Notes under the pieces: model-generated
The model's input: only the letters and a program-made list of their open reading frames with translations
Database searches by the model: none
Told to the model about the DNA's origin: nothing
Program-made: the position numbers and the translations under genes
Assembly: GCF_001279525.1 (NCBI RefSeq)
Contig: NZ_LGDY01000025.1
Location: 90,192-154,191 of the forward strand
Length of the DNA: 64,000 nucleotides
Direction: 5' to 3'
Origin: Nocardia sp. NRRL S-836
GTDB taxonomy: Bacteria > Actinomycetota > Actinomycetes > Mycobacteriales > Pseudonocardiaceae
In this document: piece by piece, positions 23,003-31,946 of the stretch
How positions within the stretch are numbered: the first letter of the stretch is position 1
How the letters are laid out: each line of letters starts with the position of its first letter

Positions 23003-24082
23003 ATGCACCCGGATGTCGTGGTCGTGGGAGCGGGCATCATCGGCGCCGCGTGCGCGCAGGCGCTGCACCGGCGCGGGCTCCGCGTCCTCGTCGTCGACCG
23101 CCACGGACCGGCGTCGGGCACCAGTGCCTCCGGCGAGGGGAACGTCCTGGTCAGCGACAAGGGACCGGGGCCGGAGCTCGAACTGGCCCGGTCCTCCCGG
23201 CGGCTCTGGCCCGAGCTCGCCGAGGACGCCGAGTGGGAGGAGAAGGGCGGTCTGGTCGTCGCCACGACCGAACAGGCCGTCGCACCGCTCAAGGCCTTCG
23301 CCGCGGGACAGCGAGCCGCGGGCATCGACGCGTGCGAGCTGACGCCGGACGAGGCCCGCGAGTACGAACCGCACCTCAACCCGGACCTCACCGCCGCGAT
23401 CCACTACCTGCAGGACGCGCAGCTCAACCCGGTCAAGGCGACGCGGACCCTGTTGCGCGGCATCACGGTCGTCAGGGCCGAGACGTCCACAACGGACGGC
23501 CGGTCCGTCACCACGGACCAGGGCGTCCTGCACTGCGGCGCCGTCGTCAACGCGACCGGCCCGTGGGCGAGCCGGTTCGGCGTCAACGTCCTGCCCCGGC
23601 GCGGCGTCGTCCTGGTCACCACCCCGATCCCCGGCACGATCCGGCACAAGGTCTACGACGCGGACTACGTCGGCGCGGTCGCGAGCGGTGAGGCGGACCT
23701 GCAGACCTCCGGCGTGGTCGAGTCGACCCCGGCGGGCACCGTCCTGATCGGGTCGAGCCGGCAGCGCAAGGGTTTCGACGACGTGATCGAGTCGAAGGTC
23801 CTCACCGCGCTGGCGCGCAGGGCGATCGCGCTCTTCCCGATGCTGGCGGGCGTCCCGGTCATGCGCGCGTACGGCGGCTTCCGCCCGTACGCGCCGGACC
23901 ACCTGCCGATCATCGGCCAGGACCCGCGCACGCCGGGCCTGTGGCACGCCACCGGTCACGAGGGCGCGGGCGTCGGGCTCGCCCCGGCCACCGGGCGCCT
24001 GCTCGCCGAGCTGCTCACCGGCGACACCCCGCACGTCGATCCCCACCCGTTCCGCGTCGACCGGCCAGAGGTGATGGTGTGA
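23003..24082 (+). CDS. FAD-dependent D-amino acid (D-hydroxyproline) dehydrogenase subunit
   Basis: A 359-residue DAO-family flavoprotein: the dinucleotide motif VVVVGAGIIGAACA at residues 5-18, the Glu/Asp-type strand end LVVDRHG, SGTSASGEGNVLVSD, and a C-terminal FRPYAPDHLPIIGQDP...ATGHEGAGVGLAPATGRL that contacts FAD and substrate. With the next two genes it forms the three-subunit dehydrogenase known for D-hydroxyproline (also HcnABC-like), oxidising cis-4-hydroxy-D-proline to a pyrroline carboxylate. A GGAGGTGAG ribosome site precedes ATG 23003. Its TGA overlaps the next GTG by four bases. The substrate is inferred from the epimerase and deaminase genes downstream. Confidence 0.88.
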   Translation: MHPDVVVVGAGIIGAACAQALHRRGLRVLVVDRHGPASGTSASGEGNVLVSDKGPGPELELARSSRRLWPELAEDAEWEEKGGLVVATTEQAVAPLKAFAAGQRAAGIDACELTPDEAREYEPHLNPDLTAAIHYLQDAQLNPVKATRTLLRGITVVRAETSTTDGRSVTTDQGVLHCGAVVNATGPWASRFGVNVLPRRGVVLVTTPIPGTIRHKVYDADYVGAVASGEADLQTSGVVESTPAGTVLIGSSRQRKGFDDVIESKVLTALARRAIALFPMLAGVPVMRAYGGFRPYAPDHLPIIGQDPRTPGLWHATGHEGAGVGLAPATGRLLAELLTGDTPHVDPHPFRVDRPEVMV

Positions 24083-24261
24083 AGGTCACGTTCAACGGCC
24101 TGCCCAGGGAGGCCGATCACGTCGCAGAGCTGTTGCCCGGCCGGTTCTTCTGCGGCATCGGTGTCTGCTTCGGCTGCGTCGCCGAGATCAACGGCACCCC
24201 CGAGGTCCGCGCCTGCCGCCACCGGCTGGCCGACGGCGACGTCATCAGGACCACGCCATGA
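24079..24261 (+). CDS. Small [2Fe-2S] subunit of the dehydrogenase
   Basis: Only 60 residues, starting with GTG 24079 inside a GTGA overlap. Cys25, Cys30 and Cys33 in FFCGIGVCFGC plus Cys46 form the plant-type ferredoxin pattern C-x4-C-x2-C...C. It is an isolated Fer2_4 domain, as in the small subunit of three-component D-hydroxyproline dehydrogenases, and would pass electrons between the two flavoprotein subunits. It overlaps both neighbours by four bases, implying stoichiometric synthesis. Confidence 0.9.
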   Translation: MKVTFNGLPREADHVAELLPGRFFCGIGVCFGCVAEINGTPEVRACRHRLADGDVIRTTP

Positions 24262-25448
24262 GGGTCGTCGTCGTCGGAGCCGGTCCGGCGGGCATGGCCG
24301 CCGCCAGAACCGCCGCCGACATGGGCGCTCAGGTCACCATGGTCGACTCCGAAGCCGAGGCCGGTGGCCAGTTCCTGCGTGGCCGGGCCAGGTTCGCGCA
24401 CCCCGGCGTCACCCACCTCAGGAACACCGAGGCGTGGCTGGTCGAGGGCGGCACCCTGCACCTCAGGGGCCCGCGGCAGCTCCGGTTCGACGCACTCGTC
24501 ATCGCCACCGGCGCCTACGACCGCCCGCTGCCCTTCCCCGGCTGGGACGGTCCGGGCGTGATCACCGCGGGCGCCGCCCAGGCACTGGCCAAGCAGGGCG
24601 TCACCCTCGCCGAACGCGTGGTCGTCTCCGGCACCGGCCCGTTCCTGCTCCCGGTCGCGACCGCGCTGCAGGACCTCGGCGCCACGCTCGTCGGCGTCTA
24701 CGAGGCGGGCTCACCGCTGGCGTGGGCCAGGGAGGTCAGGGCGGTCGCCGCCAACCGGCACAAGCTCGCCGAGCTCGCGAAGTACCGGAAGGTGCTGCCC
24801 CGCCTGGAAACCCGCACCGCCGTGATCGGCAAGCACGGCAGCCGCGTGACCGTCGCGAGGCTCGACGCCGCCTGGCGGCCGGTCAGCCACCGCACCGTGC
24901 AGGCGGACCTGGTGTGCGTCGGCTACGGCTTCCTGCCCCGCACCGACCTCGTCCCGCACGCGGACCGGACCGACGGCTTCTACGACGTGGACGACCACCA
25001 GCGGACCTCGGTCCCCGGTGTCTACGCGGCAGGTGAGGTCACCGGCATCGGCGGTGCCGACCTGTCCGAGGCCGAGGGTGTCGTCGCCGGAGCCGCCGCG
25101 GCCGGCCGGGAACCACCGCCGGAAGCGCTCAAGGCCGTGCGCGACGGCCGCCTCTTCGCCGCGGCACTGGCCAGGGCACACGCCGTCAAACCCGGCTGGC
25201 GCACCTGGCTCACCCCGGACACCACGGTCTGCCGCTGCGAGAAGGTCAGCCTCGCCGCCCTCGGCGACGCCACCACCATGCGCGAGCTCAAGCTGACCAG
25301 CCGGGTCGCGATGGGCCGCTGCCAGGGCCGCATCTGCGCCCGCAACGCCGCCGATCTCACCGGCATCCCGTTCGACGCCCAGCGCCGCGTGATCGCGGTG
25401 CCGATCCCGCTCGGCGAACTCGCCGCCCTTCCCGAGGAGAACTCATGA
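24258..25448 (+). CDS. FAD/NAD(P)-binding oxidoreductase subunit with C-terminal [2Fe-2S] BFD domain
   Basis: The 396-residue protein starts with a GxGxxG flavin motif (RVVVVGAGPAGMAAARTAADMG), has the second nucleotide motif VVVSGTGPFLLPVATAL around residues 115-130 and the ATG-type motif LVIATGAYDRPLPFPG. The region GVYAAGEVTGIGGADLSEAEG binds FAD. At the C-terminus CRCEKV...GRCQGRIC supplies four Cys of a BFD-like [2Fe-2S] domain. This is the large subunit partner of the DAO-type subunit and the small ferredoxin. ATGA overlaps tie it to both neighbours. Confidence 0.9.
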   Translation: MRVVVVGAGPAGMAAARTAADMGAQVTMVDSEAEAGGQFLRGRARFAHPGVTHLRNTEAWLVEGGTLHLRGPRQLRFDALVIATGAYDRPLPFPGWDGPGVITAGAAQALAKQGVTLAERVVVSGTGPFLLPVATALQDLGATLVGVYEAGSPLAWAREVRAVAANRHKLAELAKYRKVLPRLETRTAVIGKHGSRVTVARLDAAWRPVSHRTVQADLVCVGYGFLPRTDLVPHADRTDGFYDVDDHQRTSVPGVYAAGEVTGIGGADLSEAEGVVAGAAAAGREPPPEALKAVRDGRLFAAALARAHAVKPGWRTWLTPDTTVCRCEKVSLAALGDATTMRELKLTSRVAMGRCQGRICARNAADLTGIPFDAQRRVIAVPIPLGELAALPEENS

Positions 25449-26338
25449 CCGAACGCCTCGACGGCGTCATCGTCGCCACCGCCCTGCCGTACCTGGAGGA
25501 CGCGACGGCGCCCGCCGGACTCCGGCCCGACCTGGACCGGTTCGCCGAGCACTGCCGCTGGGTCGTGGAGTCCGGCTGCCGCGGCGTCGGCCCGAACGGC
25601 TCGCTCGGCGAGTACTCGTCGCTGACCGACGCGGAACGCCGGGAGGTCGCCAAGACCGCCATCGCCGCCGTGAAGGGCAAGGGCATCGCGGTCGTCGGCG
25701 TGCACGGCGTCGGCGCCCACCAGGCCCGGCACTGGGCCGAACTGGCCGCCGAGGACGGCGCGGACGGCGTGCTCTGCCTGCCGCCCACGATGTACCGGGC
25801 CAACCGCGGCGAGGTCGTGCACCACTTCCGCGAGGTCGCCAAGGCGGGCCTGCCGATCATGGTCTACAACAACCCGATCGACACCAAGGTCGACCTCACC
25901 CCCGACCTGATCGCGGAGCTCGGCCAGATCGAGCACGTCGTGGCCGTGAAGGAGTTCTCCGGCGACGTCCGCCGCGTGCTGGAGATCCGGGCCGCCGCAC
26001 CGCACCTGACGGTCGTGGCCGGCGCCGACGACGTGGTGCTGGAAAGCCTGCTGATGGGCGCCACCGGCTGGTTCGCGGGCTACCCCAACGTGTTCCCCGC
26101 CGAGTCCGCCGAGCTGTTCGCGCTGGCGCAGGCCGGGAAACTCGCCGAGGCCCGTTCGCTCTACGAACGCCTCGTGCCCGCCTTCCGCTGGGACTCGCGC
26201 ACCGAGTTCGTGCAGGCCATCAAGTACTGCATGGACCTCGTCGGCCGGTACGGCGGCCCGTGCCGTCCCCCGCGCGGGCCGTTGTCCGAGGCTCAGCGCG
26301 CCCAGATCGAGGCCGACATGAAGCTGGCCACGTCATGA
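25445..26338 (+). CDS. DHDPS/NAL family aldolase, probable pyrroline-4-hydroxy-2-carboxylate deaminase
   Basis: A 297-residue class I aldolase of the dihydrodipicolinate synthase family. Lys169 in HVVAVKEFSGD is the Schiff-base lysine, Tyr141 in VYNNP is the conserved partner, and GPNGSLGEYSSLT replaces the GTTGE phosphate/carboxylate loop of true DapA. In this operon it is best read as the deaminase that converts pyrroline-4-hydroxy-2-carboxylate to alpha-ketoglutarate semialdehyde. The step is assigned by neighbourhood; a lysine biosynthesis role is unlikely. It overlaps both neighbours by four bases. Confidence 0.85.
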   Translation: MTERLDGVIVATALPYLEDATAPAGLRPDLDRFAEHCRWVVESGCRGVGPNGSLGEYSSLTDAERREVAKTAIAAVKGKGIAVVGVHGVGAHQARHWAELAAEDGADGVLCLPPTMYRANRGEVVHHFREVAKAGLPIMVYNNPIDTKVDLTPDLIAELGQIEHVVAVKEFSGDVRRVLEIRAAAPHLTVVAGADDVVLESLLMGATGWFAGYPNVFPAESAELFALAQAGKLAEARSLYERLVPAFRWDSRTEFVQAIKYCMDLVGRYGGPCRPPRGPLSEAQRAQIEADMKLATS

Positions 26339-27327
26339 GGTTCGCCCGGTACTTCAGCGCGGTCGACTCGCACACCGAGGGCATGCCGACGCGGGTCGTG
26401 ACCGGCGGTGTCGGCGTGATCCCCGGCGACACCATGGCCGACAAGCGGCTGAACTTCATCAAAGACCACGACCACATCCGCAGGCTGCTGGTCAACGAAC
26501 CCCGCGGTCACGCGGCGATGAGCGGCGCGATCCTCCAGCCGCCGACCCGCCCGGACGCCGACTGGGGCGTGCTCTACATCGAGGTGTCCGGCTGCCTGCC
26601 GATGTGCGGGCACGGCACCATCGGCGTGGCCACCGTCCTGGTCGAGACCGGCATGGTCGAGGTGACCGAGCCGGTGACCACGGTCCGCCTGGACACCCCG
26701 GCCGGTCTCGTGCTCGCCGACTACGACACCCGCACCAGGCTCGTGACGATCCGCAACGTCCCCGCCTACGCCCACCGGCTCGACGCGACGGTCACGGTGC
26801 CAGGGCTGGGCGAGGTCCGCTACGACATGGCCTACGGCGGCAACTTCTACGCCATCCTGCCGCTGGCCGACCTCGGCATCCCGTTCGACCGCGCGGAGAA
26901 GGACCGCATCCTCGCCGCCGGTCTGTCCATCATGGACGAGATCAACCGCACCGACCGGCCGGTCCACCCGGCCGACCCGGCGATCAGCGGCTGCAAGCAC
27001 GTCCAGTTCACCGCGCCCGGCCGGGACGGCGCCCACTCGCGCAACGCGATGGCGATCCACCCCGGCTGGTTCGACCGCTCCCCCTGCGGCACCGGCACCT
27101 GTGCCCGGATGGCGCAGCTGCACGCCCGCGGTGAGCTCGCGCTCGGCGTGGAGTTCGTGAACGAGTCGTTCATCGGCACCCGGTTCATCGGCACGCTGCT
27201 GGAGGAGGTCCCGCTCGGCGACCGCACCGCCGTGGTGCCCACGGTCGCCGGTCGCGCGTGGATCACCGGTATGGGCCAGTACCTGCTCGACCCCACCGAC
27301 CCGTTCCCGGAGGGTTTCTCGCTGTAG
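26335..27327 (+). CDS. Proline racemase family, probable 4-hydroxyproline 2-epimerase
   Basis: A 330-residue member of the proline racemase family. Both catalytic cysteines are present, Cys91 in LPMCGHGTIG and Cys251 in SPCGTGTCARMA, so it is a two-base racemase/epimerase and not the Thr-containing dehydratase. The opening FSAVDSHTEGMPTRVVTGG is typical. With the dehydrogenase and deaminase it would turn trans-4-hydroxy-L-proline into the cis-D epimer, the first step of collagen- or plant-derived hydroxyproline use. The final semialdehyde dehydrogenase is not in the operon. ATG 26335 overlaps the previous stop by four bases; this is the last gene. Confidence 0.9.
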   Translation: MRFARYFSAVDSHTEGMPTRVVTGGVGVIPGDTMADKRLNFIKDHDHIRRLLVNEPRGHAAMSGAILQPPTRPDADWGVLYIEVSGCLPMCGHGTIGVATVLVETGMVEVTEPVTTVRLDTPAGLVLADYDTRTRLVTIRNVPAYAHRLDATVTVPGLGEVRYDMAYGGNFYAILPLADLGIPFDRAEKDRILAAGLSIMDEINRTDRPVHPADPAISGCKHVQFTAPGRDGAHSRNAMAIHPGWFDRSPCGTGTCARMAQLHARGELALGVEFVNESFIGTRFIGTLLEEVPLGDRTAVVPTVAGRAWITGMGQYLLDPTDPFPEGFSL

Positions 27328-27365
27328 CGCCGGTCGCCGCGCCGTTCGTCGTTAGGCTCACCGGG

Positions 27366-28217
27366 GTGAGCACCACGCCCAGTCTCGAGGCTCTGCTGCG
27401 CATCGGACCGTTCCACGCGGCGCTGAGAGCGGCGATCCGCAGGCGTGGGCTCACCCTGGAACGGCTGCGGACGCGGCTGGCCCAGCACGACGTGGCGGTC
27501 GCGCTGTCCACGCTCAGCGACTGGCAGCAGGGCCGGGTCCGGCCGGTGTCACCGAAGTCGCTGCGGGCGGTCGCGGTGCTGGAGGACCTGCTCGACGTCC
27601 CGCCGCGCTCGCTGCGCACCCTGCTGGAGCAGACCGGCCCGAGCGGCTGGCCGGACGTGGTGCCCGGCATGATGCCCGGCTTCGACGCCAACGACCTGGA
27701 GGTCGTCGCCCGCCACGACCGCGTGTTCGTCGACGCCGACCGGCACGCCACCCGCGCCGAGGTGAAGATGGTCGTCCGCGCGCACACCGACGGCGTCGAC
27801 CGCTACAACGCGCACTACTACGGCGACGACGTGGTCCGCGTGACGCACGAACCCCTGCGCAACTGCCGGGCCGGCCAGACCGTGCTCGAAGACCGCACGA
27901 CCGTCGAGGAGCTGCTGTTCGACCGGCCGCTGCGGCTGGGCGAGACCTGGGTGTTCGAGTACACGATCCACGACCCGACCCGCGTCGACAGCATCGAGTA
28001 CGCCCACGGCGTGCGGTGCTTCCTCGCGCAGAGCCTGATCGAGGTGCACTTCGACCCGGCGGCACTGCCCGCCGACCCGCACGTGTACCTGCAGGACTGG
28101 GAGGAGACCGAGCCGCACCGCACGATCGACCTGTCGCTCGACCACACGCACTCGGTGCACCACTTCGAGTCGAACGTGTCGGTGAACTGGGTCGGCATCC
28201 GGTGGAGCTGGGCGTAG
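27366..28217 (+). CDS. XRE-type HTH protein of an actinobacterial family
   Basis: A 283-residue protein from GTG 27366. Residues 14-70 form an HTH of the XRE type (ALRAAIRRRGLTLERLRTRLAQH, then VALSTLSDWQQGRVRPVSPKSL). The C-terminal 200 residues (VRAHTDGVDRYNAHYYGDD, LGETWVFEYTIHDPT, SNVSVNWVGIRWSW) are rich in beta strands and aromatic residues and resemble a conserved ligand-binding domain of unknown function in Pseudonocardiales. It lies 38 bases after the epimerase gene and 61 bases before the ABC exporter; it could regulate the exporter. Confidence 0.75.
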   Translation: MSTTPSLEALLRIGPFHAALRAAIRRRGLTLERLRTRLAQHDVAVALSTLSDWQQGRVRPVSPKSLRAVAVLEDLLDVPPRSLRTLLEQTGPSGWPDVVPGMMPGFDANDLEVVARHDRVFVDADRHATRAEVKMVVRAHTDGVDRYNAHYYGDDVVRVTHEPLRNCRAGQTVLEDRTTVEELLFDRPLRLGETWVFEYTIHDPTRVDSIEYAHGVRCFLAQSLIEVHFDPAALPADPHVYLQDWEETEPHRTIDLSLDHTHSVHHFESNVSVNWVGIRWSWA

Positions 28218-28278
28218 GTCCGGCAACGAGAACGGCCAAAGGCTCCCGAAAACGCGGATCGCCGGTTAGCGTGCGCTG

Positions 28279-30726
28279 GTGCGGTTGCCGTGGAGAGCAG
28301 CGCCCAGGGCAGCGCTGTCGAGTCCGCTCACCCTGCTGGTGAGCATCGTGACGACGTTGTTGCTGGGCTTCGTGGTGGCCGCGGCCGTGCTGCACTCGTC
28401 GGCGGCCGGCAGCGCGGCGCTCGCCTACCAGCAGGGCCGTGTCTGTCCACAGTCGATGCACCCCTCGCTCGACGGCGACCGGATGCCGCTCGCCACCGCG
28501 GTGCGGACGGCCACGACGAACGGCGGCCTGGGTGCGGTCTACACGAACATCGGGCGCCCTGACTTCACCGGTCTCGCGACCTACGGGCGCTTCGGGTACC
28601 GGCCGGGCGCGACCGAGCACCTGACCGTGCTGCGCGGCGGCGGCACCGGGTTGTGGGTGCCGCAGACGATCGCGACCGCGGCGAAGGTGGACGTCGGCGA
28701 CCGGCTGGTCGGCTCGCCGCTGGTCGTGAGCGCGATCTACGCCGACCTCGCGCACCCGGTGGCGGACTGGTGGTGCTCGGAGTCGAAGACCGTGGTGCCG
28801 AACCCGCTGGGCGGTGACGGCGACAGCACGTCGGTGATCTGGGTGCCGCGGGTGGCGGACCTGGCGCTGCTGCCGGCGGAGTTCACCGGTGCGGCGTCGG
28901 TGTCGATCAGGTTCCCCACCGAGCCGGTGCGCACGATCGCCGAGGCGGAGGCGTTGCGGGACAACGGCAACGCGCTGCTCGCCCGGCTCAACCTGCCGCT
29001 GACCAGGACCGATCTGCTCAGTGCGGTGGTCACGGCGGCGCGCACGTCGCGGGACAACGTCGGGTCGGCGCTGCTGCCGCTGGTGGCGGTGAGCCTGCTG
29101 GTGGGGCTCGCCGGTGTCGGCACGGTGACGGTGCAGTGGGCCCAGCGCAGGCATTCCGAGCTGCGGCTGCTGTGGGTGCGCGGCGCGAGCCCGCTGGCGC
29201 TGGGCGTGCGCGGGGTGCTGGAGCTCGGGCTGCCGCTGGTCCTCGGCGGGCTGCTGGGGCTGGTGGCCGCGCGGGTGCTGCTGCCGCTGTACGGGCCGGG
29301 TACGGCGCTGGCACCGGGAACGCTGTGGACGGCGCTGGGCGCGGTGCTCGCCGTCGTGCTGCTGAGCCTCGCGGTCACCGTGCTGACGGCGTGCTGGAAG
29401 ACGCACCGCACGTTCCAGGGACGGCCGCGGCGGTGGCGGCTCGCGGCGCTGCCGTGGGAGCTCGCCGTCGGCGGGCTCGCGGTGCTGGCGTGGGTGCGGC
29501 TCGCGCGAAACGGGCTGGGCACCCGGCCCAGGGTCGGTGAGCTGCCCAGGATCGACGCGGCGGCGCTGACGTTCCCGCTGCTGGTGGTGCTGGCGGCGGC
29601 GCTGCTCGCGACACGGGTGCTGCGCTGGTCGCTGACCTGGTCGCACCGCGTGCGGTGGTGGCGGGTCCCGGCCGCGCAGCTGGCGGTGCGCCGGCTCGCC
29701 GCGGCCGCCGGGCCGGTCACCGGCGTCGTGCTGGTGGGGGTGCTGGCGGTCGGCACGATCGCGGTCGGCAGCTCCGTGGCGGGCGCCCAGCAGTCGGCGC
29801 TGGACGCGAAGTCCGCCGTGTACGTGGGCGCGAACAGCACCGCACAGGTGTCGCAGGACCTCGCGACCGGGCGGGTGACGCTGCCGGAAGCGTTGCGCGG
29901 CACCACGACCCTGGTCGGGGTGAGCTCGGGCGCGCTGGTGGTGGACCCGGCGACGTTCACCGACGCGGCGATCGTCGACGACCCGGCGCGGGTGCGGTCG
30001 GTGCTGTCCGGGCTGGGCAGGACCGGTGCGGTCGCGTCGGCGGTGCGGATCGGGCGGGCGGCGGACCAGGAGATGCAGTTCCCCGGCCTGCCGCTGCTGA
30101 AGCCGGCCGAGTCGCTGCCGTCGTTCCCGAAGCTCGGCACCCGCGGGTACGTGGTCGCGCGGGCCGCCGTGACCGCGCCGGAGCAGGTCGGGTCGTGGCA
30201 CCTGTGGTCGTCGCTGCCGCTGGGCGCGCTGACCGCGGAGCTGCAGAAGGCGGGGGTTCACTACACGAACGTCGCCGACCGCGCGAAGGTGCTGGACGGG
30301 CTGCCGTTCCTGACCGTGCAGTGGACGTTCGGGTTCGTGGCGGCGATCGGCGTGGTGCTGGCCGTGGTGGCGGCGGTGGCGCTGCTGCTGGCGATCGAGG
30401 TGCGGCGGCGGCAGAACGCCGTGTCGGGCGCGCTGTCGACGCGGATGGGCCTGCGGCCCGCGGTGCTGTGGTCGAGCCACCTGCTGGAGGTGGGCGCGAT
30501 CGCGGTGGTGGCACTGGTGATCGGTGCGGTGGCGTCGTTCGTGAGCGCCGGTGCCGCGGTGCCCCGCCTCGATCCCGCGCCGTGGCTGAACCCGGCGCCG
30601 GTGCTGCCGGACCTGGTGCCGCTGCTGGGGTTGATGGTGCTGTGCGGCGGCCTGGTGGTCGCGGTGGCGGCGTGGCTTGCGTTGCGTGGTGTGCGCACCG
30701 CGCGGATGGGAGAGCTGCTCAGGTGA
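28279..30726 (+). CDS. FtsX-like ABC transporter permease
   Basis: An 815-residue membrane protein. One TM segment near residues 18-38 (LTLLVSIVTTLLLGFVVAAAVL) is followed by a large extracellular domain with a CPQS...WWCSES Cys pair, then clusters of TM segments around 265-380, 415-500 and 670-800, with FtsX-type loops. This is the duplicated MacB/LolE-type permease arrangement, which extracts or exports lipids, peptides or antibiotics by mechanotransmission. The ATPases are encoded downstream with GTGA overlaps. GTG 28279 is used. The substrate is unknown; no lipoprotein or peptide precursor is adjacent. Confidence 0.85.
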   Translation: MRLPWRAAPRAALSSPLTLLVSIVTTLLLGFVVAAAVLHSSAAGSAALAYQQGRVCPQSMHPSLDGDRMPLATAVRTATTNGGLGAVYTNIGRPDFTGLATYGRFGYRPGATEHLTVLRGGGTGLWVPQTIATAAKVDVGDRLVGSPLVVSAIYADLAHPVADWWCSESKTVVPNPLGGDGDSTSVIWVPRVADLALLPAEFTGAASVSIRFPTEPVRTIAEAEALRDNGNALLARLNLPLTRTDLLSAVVTAARTSRDNVGSALLPLVAVSLLVGLAGVGTVTVQWAQRRHSELRLLWVRGASPLALGVRGVLELGLPLVLGGLLGLVAARVLLPLYGPGTALAPGTLWTALGAVLAVVLLSLAVTVLTACWKTHRTFQGRPRRWRLAALPWELAVGGLAVLAWVRLARNGLGTRPRVGELPRIDAAALTFPLLVVLAAALLATRVLRWSLTWSHRVRWWRVPAAQLAVRRLAAAAGPVTGVVLVGVLAVGTIAVGSSVAGAQQSALDAKSAVYVGANSTAQVSQDLATGRVTLPEALRGTTTLVGVSSGALVVDPATFTDAAIVDDPARVRSVLSGLGRTGAVASAVRIGRAADQEMQFPGLPLLKPAESLPSFPKLGTRGYVVARAAVTAPEQVGSWHLWSSLPLGALTAELQKAGVHYTNVADRAKVLDGLPFLTVQWTFGFVAAIGVVLAVVAAVALLLAIEVRRRQNAVSGALSTRMGLRPAVLWSSHLLEVGAIAVVALVIGAVASFVSAGAAVPRLDPAPWLNPAPVLPDLVPLLGLMVLCGGLVVAVAAWLALRGVRTARMGELLR

Positions 30727-31322
30727 TTCGCGCTTGTGGCGTCGGGGTGTCGTACGGCGCGGTGCGGGCGGTGACGGACATGTCGCTGCGCATCGCGCCT
30801 GGGCTCACCGTGCTGTCCGGGCCGTCCGGGGCGGGCAAGTCCACGTTGCTGCGGGTGCTGTCGCTGGTCGAACGGCCGTCCGCCGGTGAGGTCTACGTGC
30901 GCGACCGGCCGACCTCGCGGCTGTCGTGGCGGGAGCTGCGGGCGTTGCGGCGCAAGGAGATCGCGGTGGTGTTCCAGAACCCGGCCGACAACCTGATCGG
31001 CCACCTGACGGTCGGCGAGAACCTGCGGGCCGCCGGCGCGACCGACCTGGCTCTGCTGGACCGGCTGGGGCTGGGCGGCTCGGCGGCGTGGCGGATCGGG
31101 GCGTTGTCGGGCGGGCAGCAGCAACGGCTGGCGTTCGGGTGCGCGCTGGCGCGCGGCGCGTCCGTCGTGGTGGCGGACGAACCGACCTCGCAGCTCGACG
31201 CGCGCTCGGCCGACCTGGTGCTGGAGACGCTGCGGTCGTTGCCGGTGCCCGCCCTGGTGGCCTCGCACGACCCGCGGCTGGTCGAGCTGGCCGACCTGTG
31301 CGTGCCGCTGGTGGCGTCGTGA
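30723..31322 (+). CDS. ABC transporter ATP-binding protein (first of two)
   Basis: A 199-residue ATPase. Walker A is LSGPSGAGKST, the Q-loop is VVFQNPADN, the signature is ALSGGQQQR, Walker B is VVVADEPTSQLDA and the switch His is in VASHDPRL. All motifs look functional. It is short, with little after the H-loop, as in MacB-type exporters. GTG 30723 overlaps the permease stop. Together with the following paralogous ATPase it gives an asymmetric ATPase pair for one fused permease. Confidence 0.93.
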   Translation: MIRACGVGVSYGAVRAVTDMSLRIAPGLTVLSGPSGAGKSTLLRVLSLVERPSAGEVYVRDRPTSRLSWRELRALRRKEIAVVFQNPADNLIGHLTVGENLRAAGATDLALLDRLGLGGSAAWRIGALSGGQQQRLAFGCALARGASVVVADEPTSQLDARSADLVLETLRSLPVPALVASHDPRLVELADLCVPLVAS

Positions 31323-31939
31323 TCAGCGCGGCCGGGGTGCGGCGGTCGTTCGGCGGCGTCGAGGTGCTGCGCGGGGTCGACCTCGCGGTGTCCCCCGGCG
31401 AGTTCGTGACGCTGAGCGGGCCGTCCGGGTCGGGCAAGACGGCGCTGCTGGCGATCCTGTGCGGCTTCGACGTCCCCGACGCCGGGTCCGTCCGGCCGGG
31501 ACCGGTGGCGTGGTCGGCGTGCGCGGTGCTGCCGCAGTCGCTGGGCCTCGCGACCGAGCTGACGCTGGAGGAGAACGTCGCGTTGCCGTTGCGGCTGCGC
31601 GGACTTCCGACCGACCCGGTGGCCGGCGTGCTGGCGGAGCTGGGGATCGCGGACCTCGGGTCCCGCTACCCGGCGCAGGTGTCGTTCGGGCAGCAGCAAC
31701 GGGCGGCGCTCGCGCGTGCGGTCGTCGCCCGGCCGTCGGCGCTGCTGGCCGACGAACCCACGGCGCACCTGGACGCAGTCAGCGCCGACGCGGCGATCGC
31801 GTTGCTGCGCGGGGTCGCCGACGACGGCGCCGCGGTGCTGGTCGCCACGCACCACGACGCCGTCCACGCCGCTGCCGACCGGGTGCTGGAACTGGCGGAC
31901 GGCCGGATCGGCACCGGGCTGCGGCGCACGACGACCTGA
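31319..31939 (+). CDS. ABC transporter ATP-binding protein (second, degenerate signature)
   Basis: A 206-residue ATPase with a good Walker A (LSGPSGSGKTALL), Q-loop (VLPQSLGL), Walker B (ALLADEPTAHLD) and switch region (VATHHDAV). The signature reads VSFGQQQRAAL in place of LSGGQ, losing both small residues that contact the gamma phosphate of the partner site. In a heterodimer with the upstream ATPase one composite site would therefore be weakened, as in many asymmetric exporters. It overlaps the upstream gene by four bases and ends seven bases from the convergent DJ-1 gene. Confidence 0.92.
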   Translation: MISAAGVRRSFGGVEVLRGVDLAVSPGEFVTLSGPSGSGKTALLAILCGFDVPDAGSVRPGPVAWSACAVLPQSLGLATELTLEENVALPLRLRGLPTDPVAGVLAELGIADLGSRYPAQVSFGQQQRAALARAVVARPSALLADEPTAHLDAVSADAAIALLRGVADDGAAVLVATHHDAVHAAADRVLELADGRIGTGLRRTTT

Positions 31940-31946
31940 GGCCGGC

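Noticed and set aside
27514..30480. Leftward open frame of 988 codons antisense to the FtsX permease and the XRE gene
   Set aside because: Arg/Pro/His-rich composition of a high-GC shadow frame; the sense strand carries clear FtsX-type membrane segments and coupled ATPase genes.
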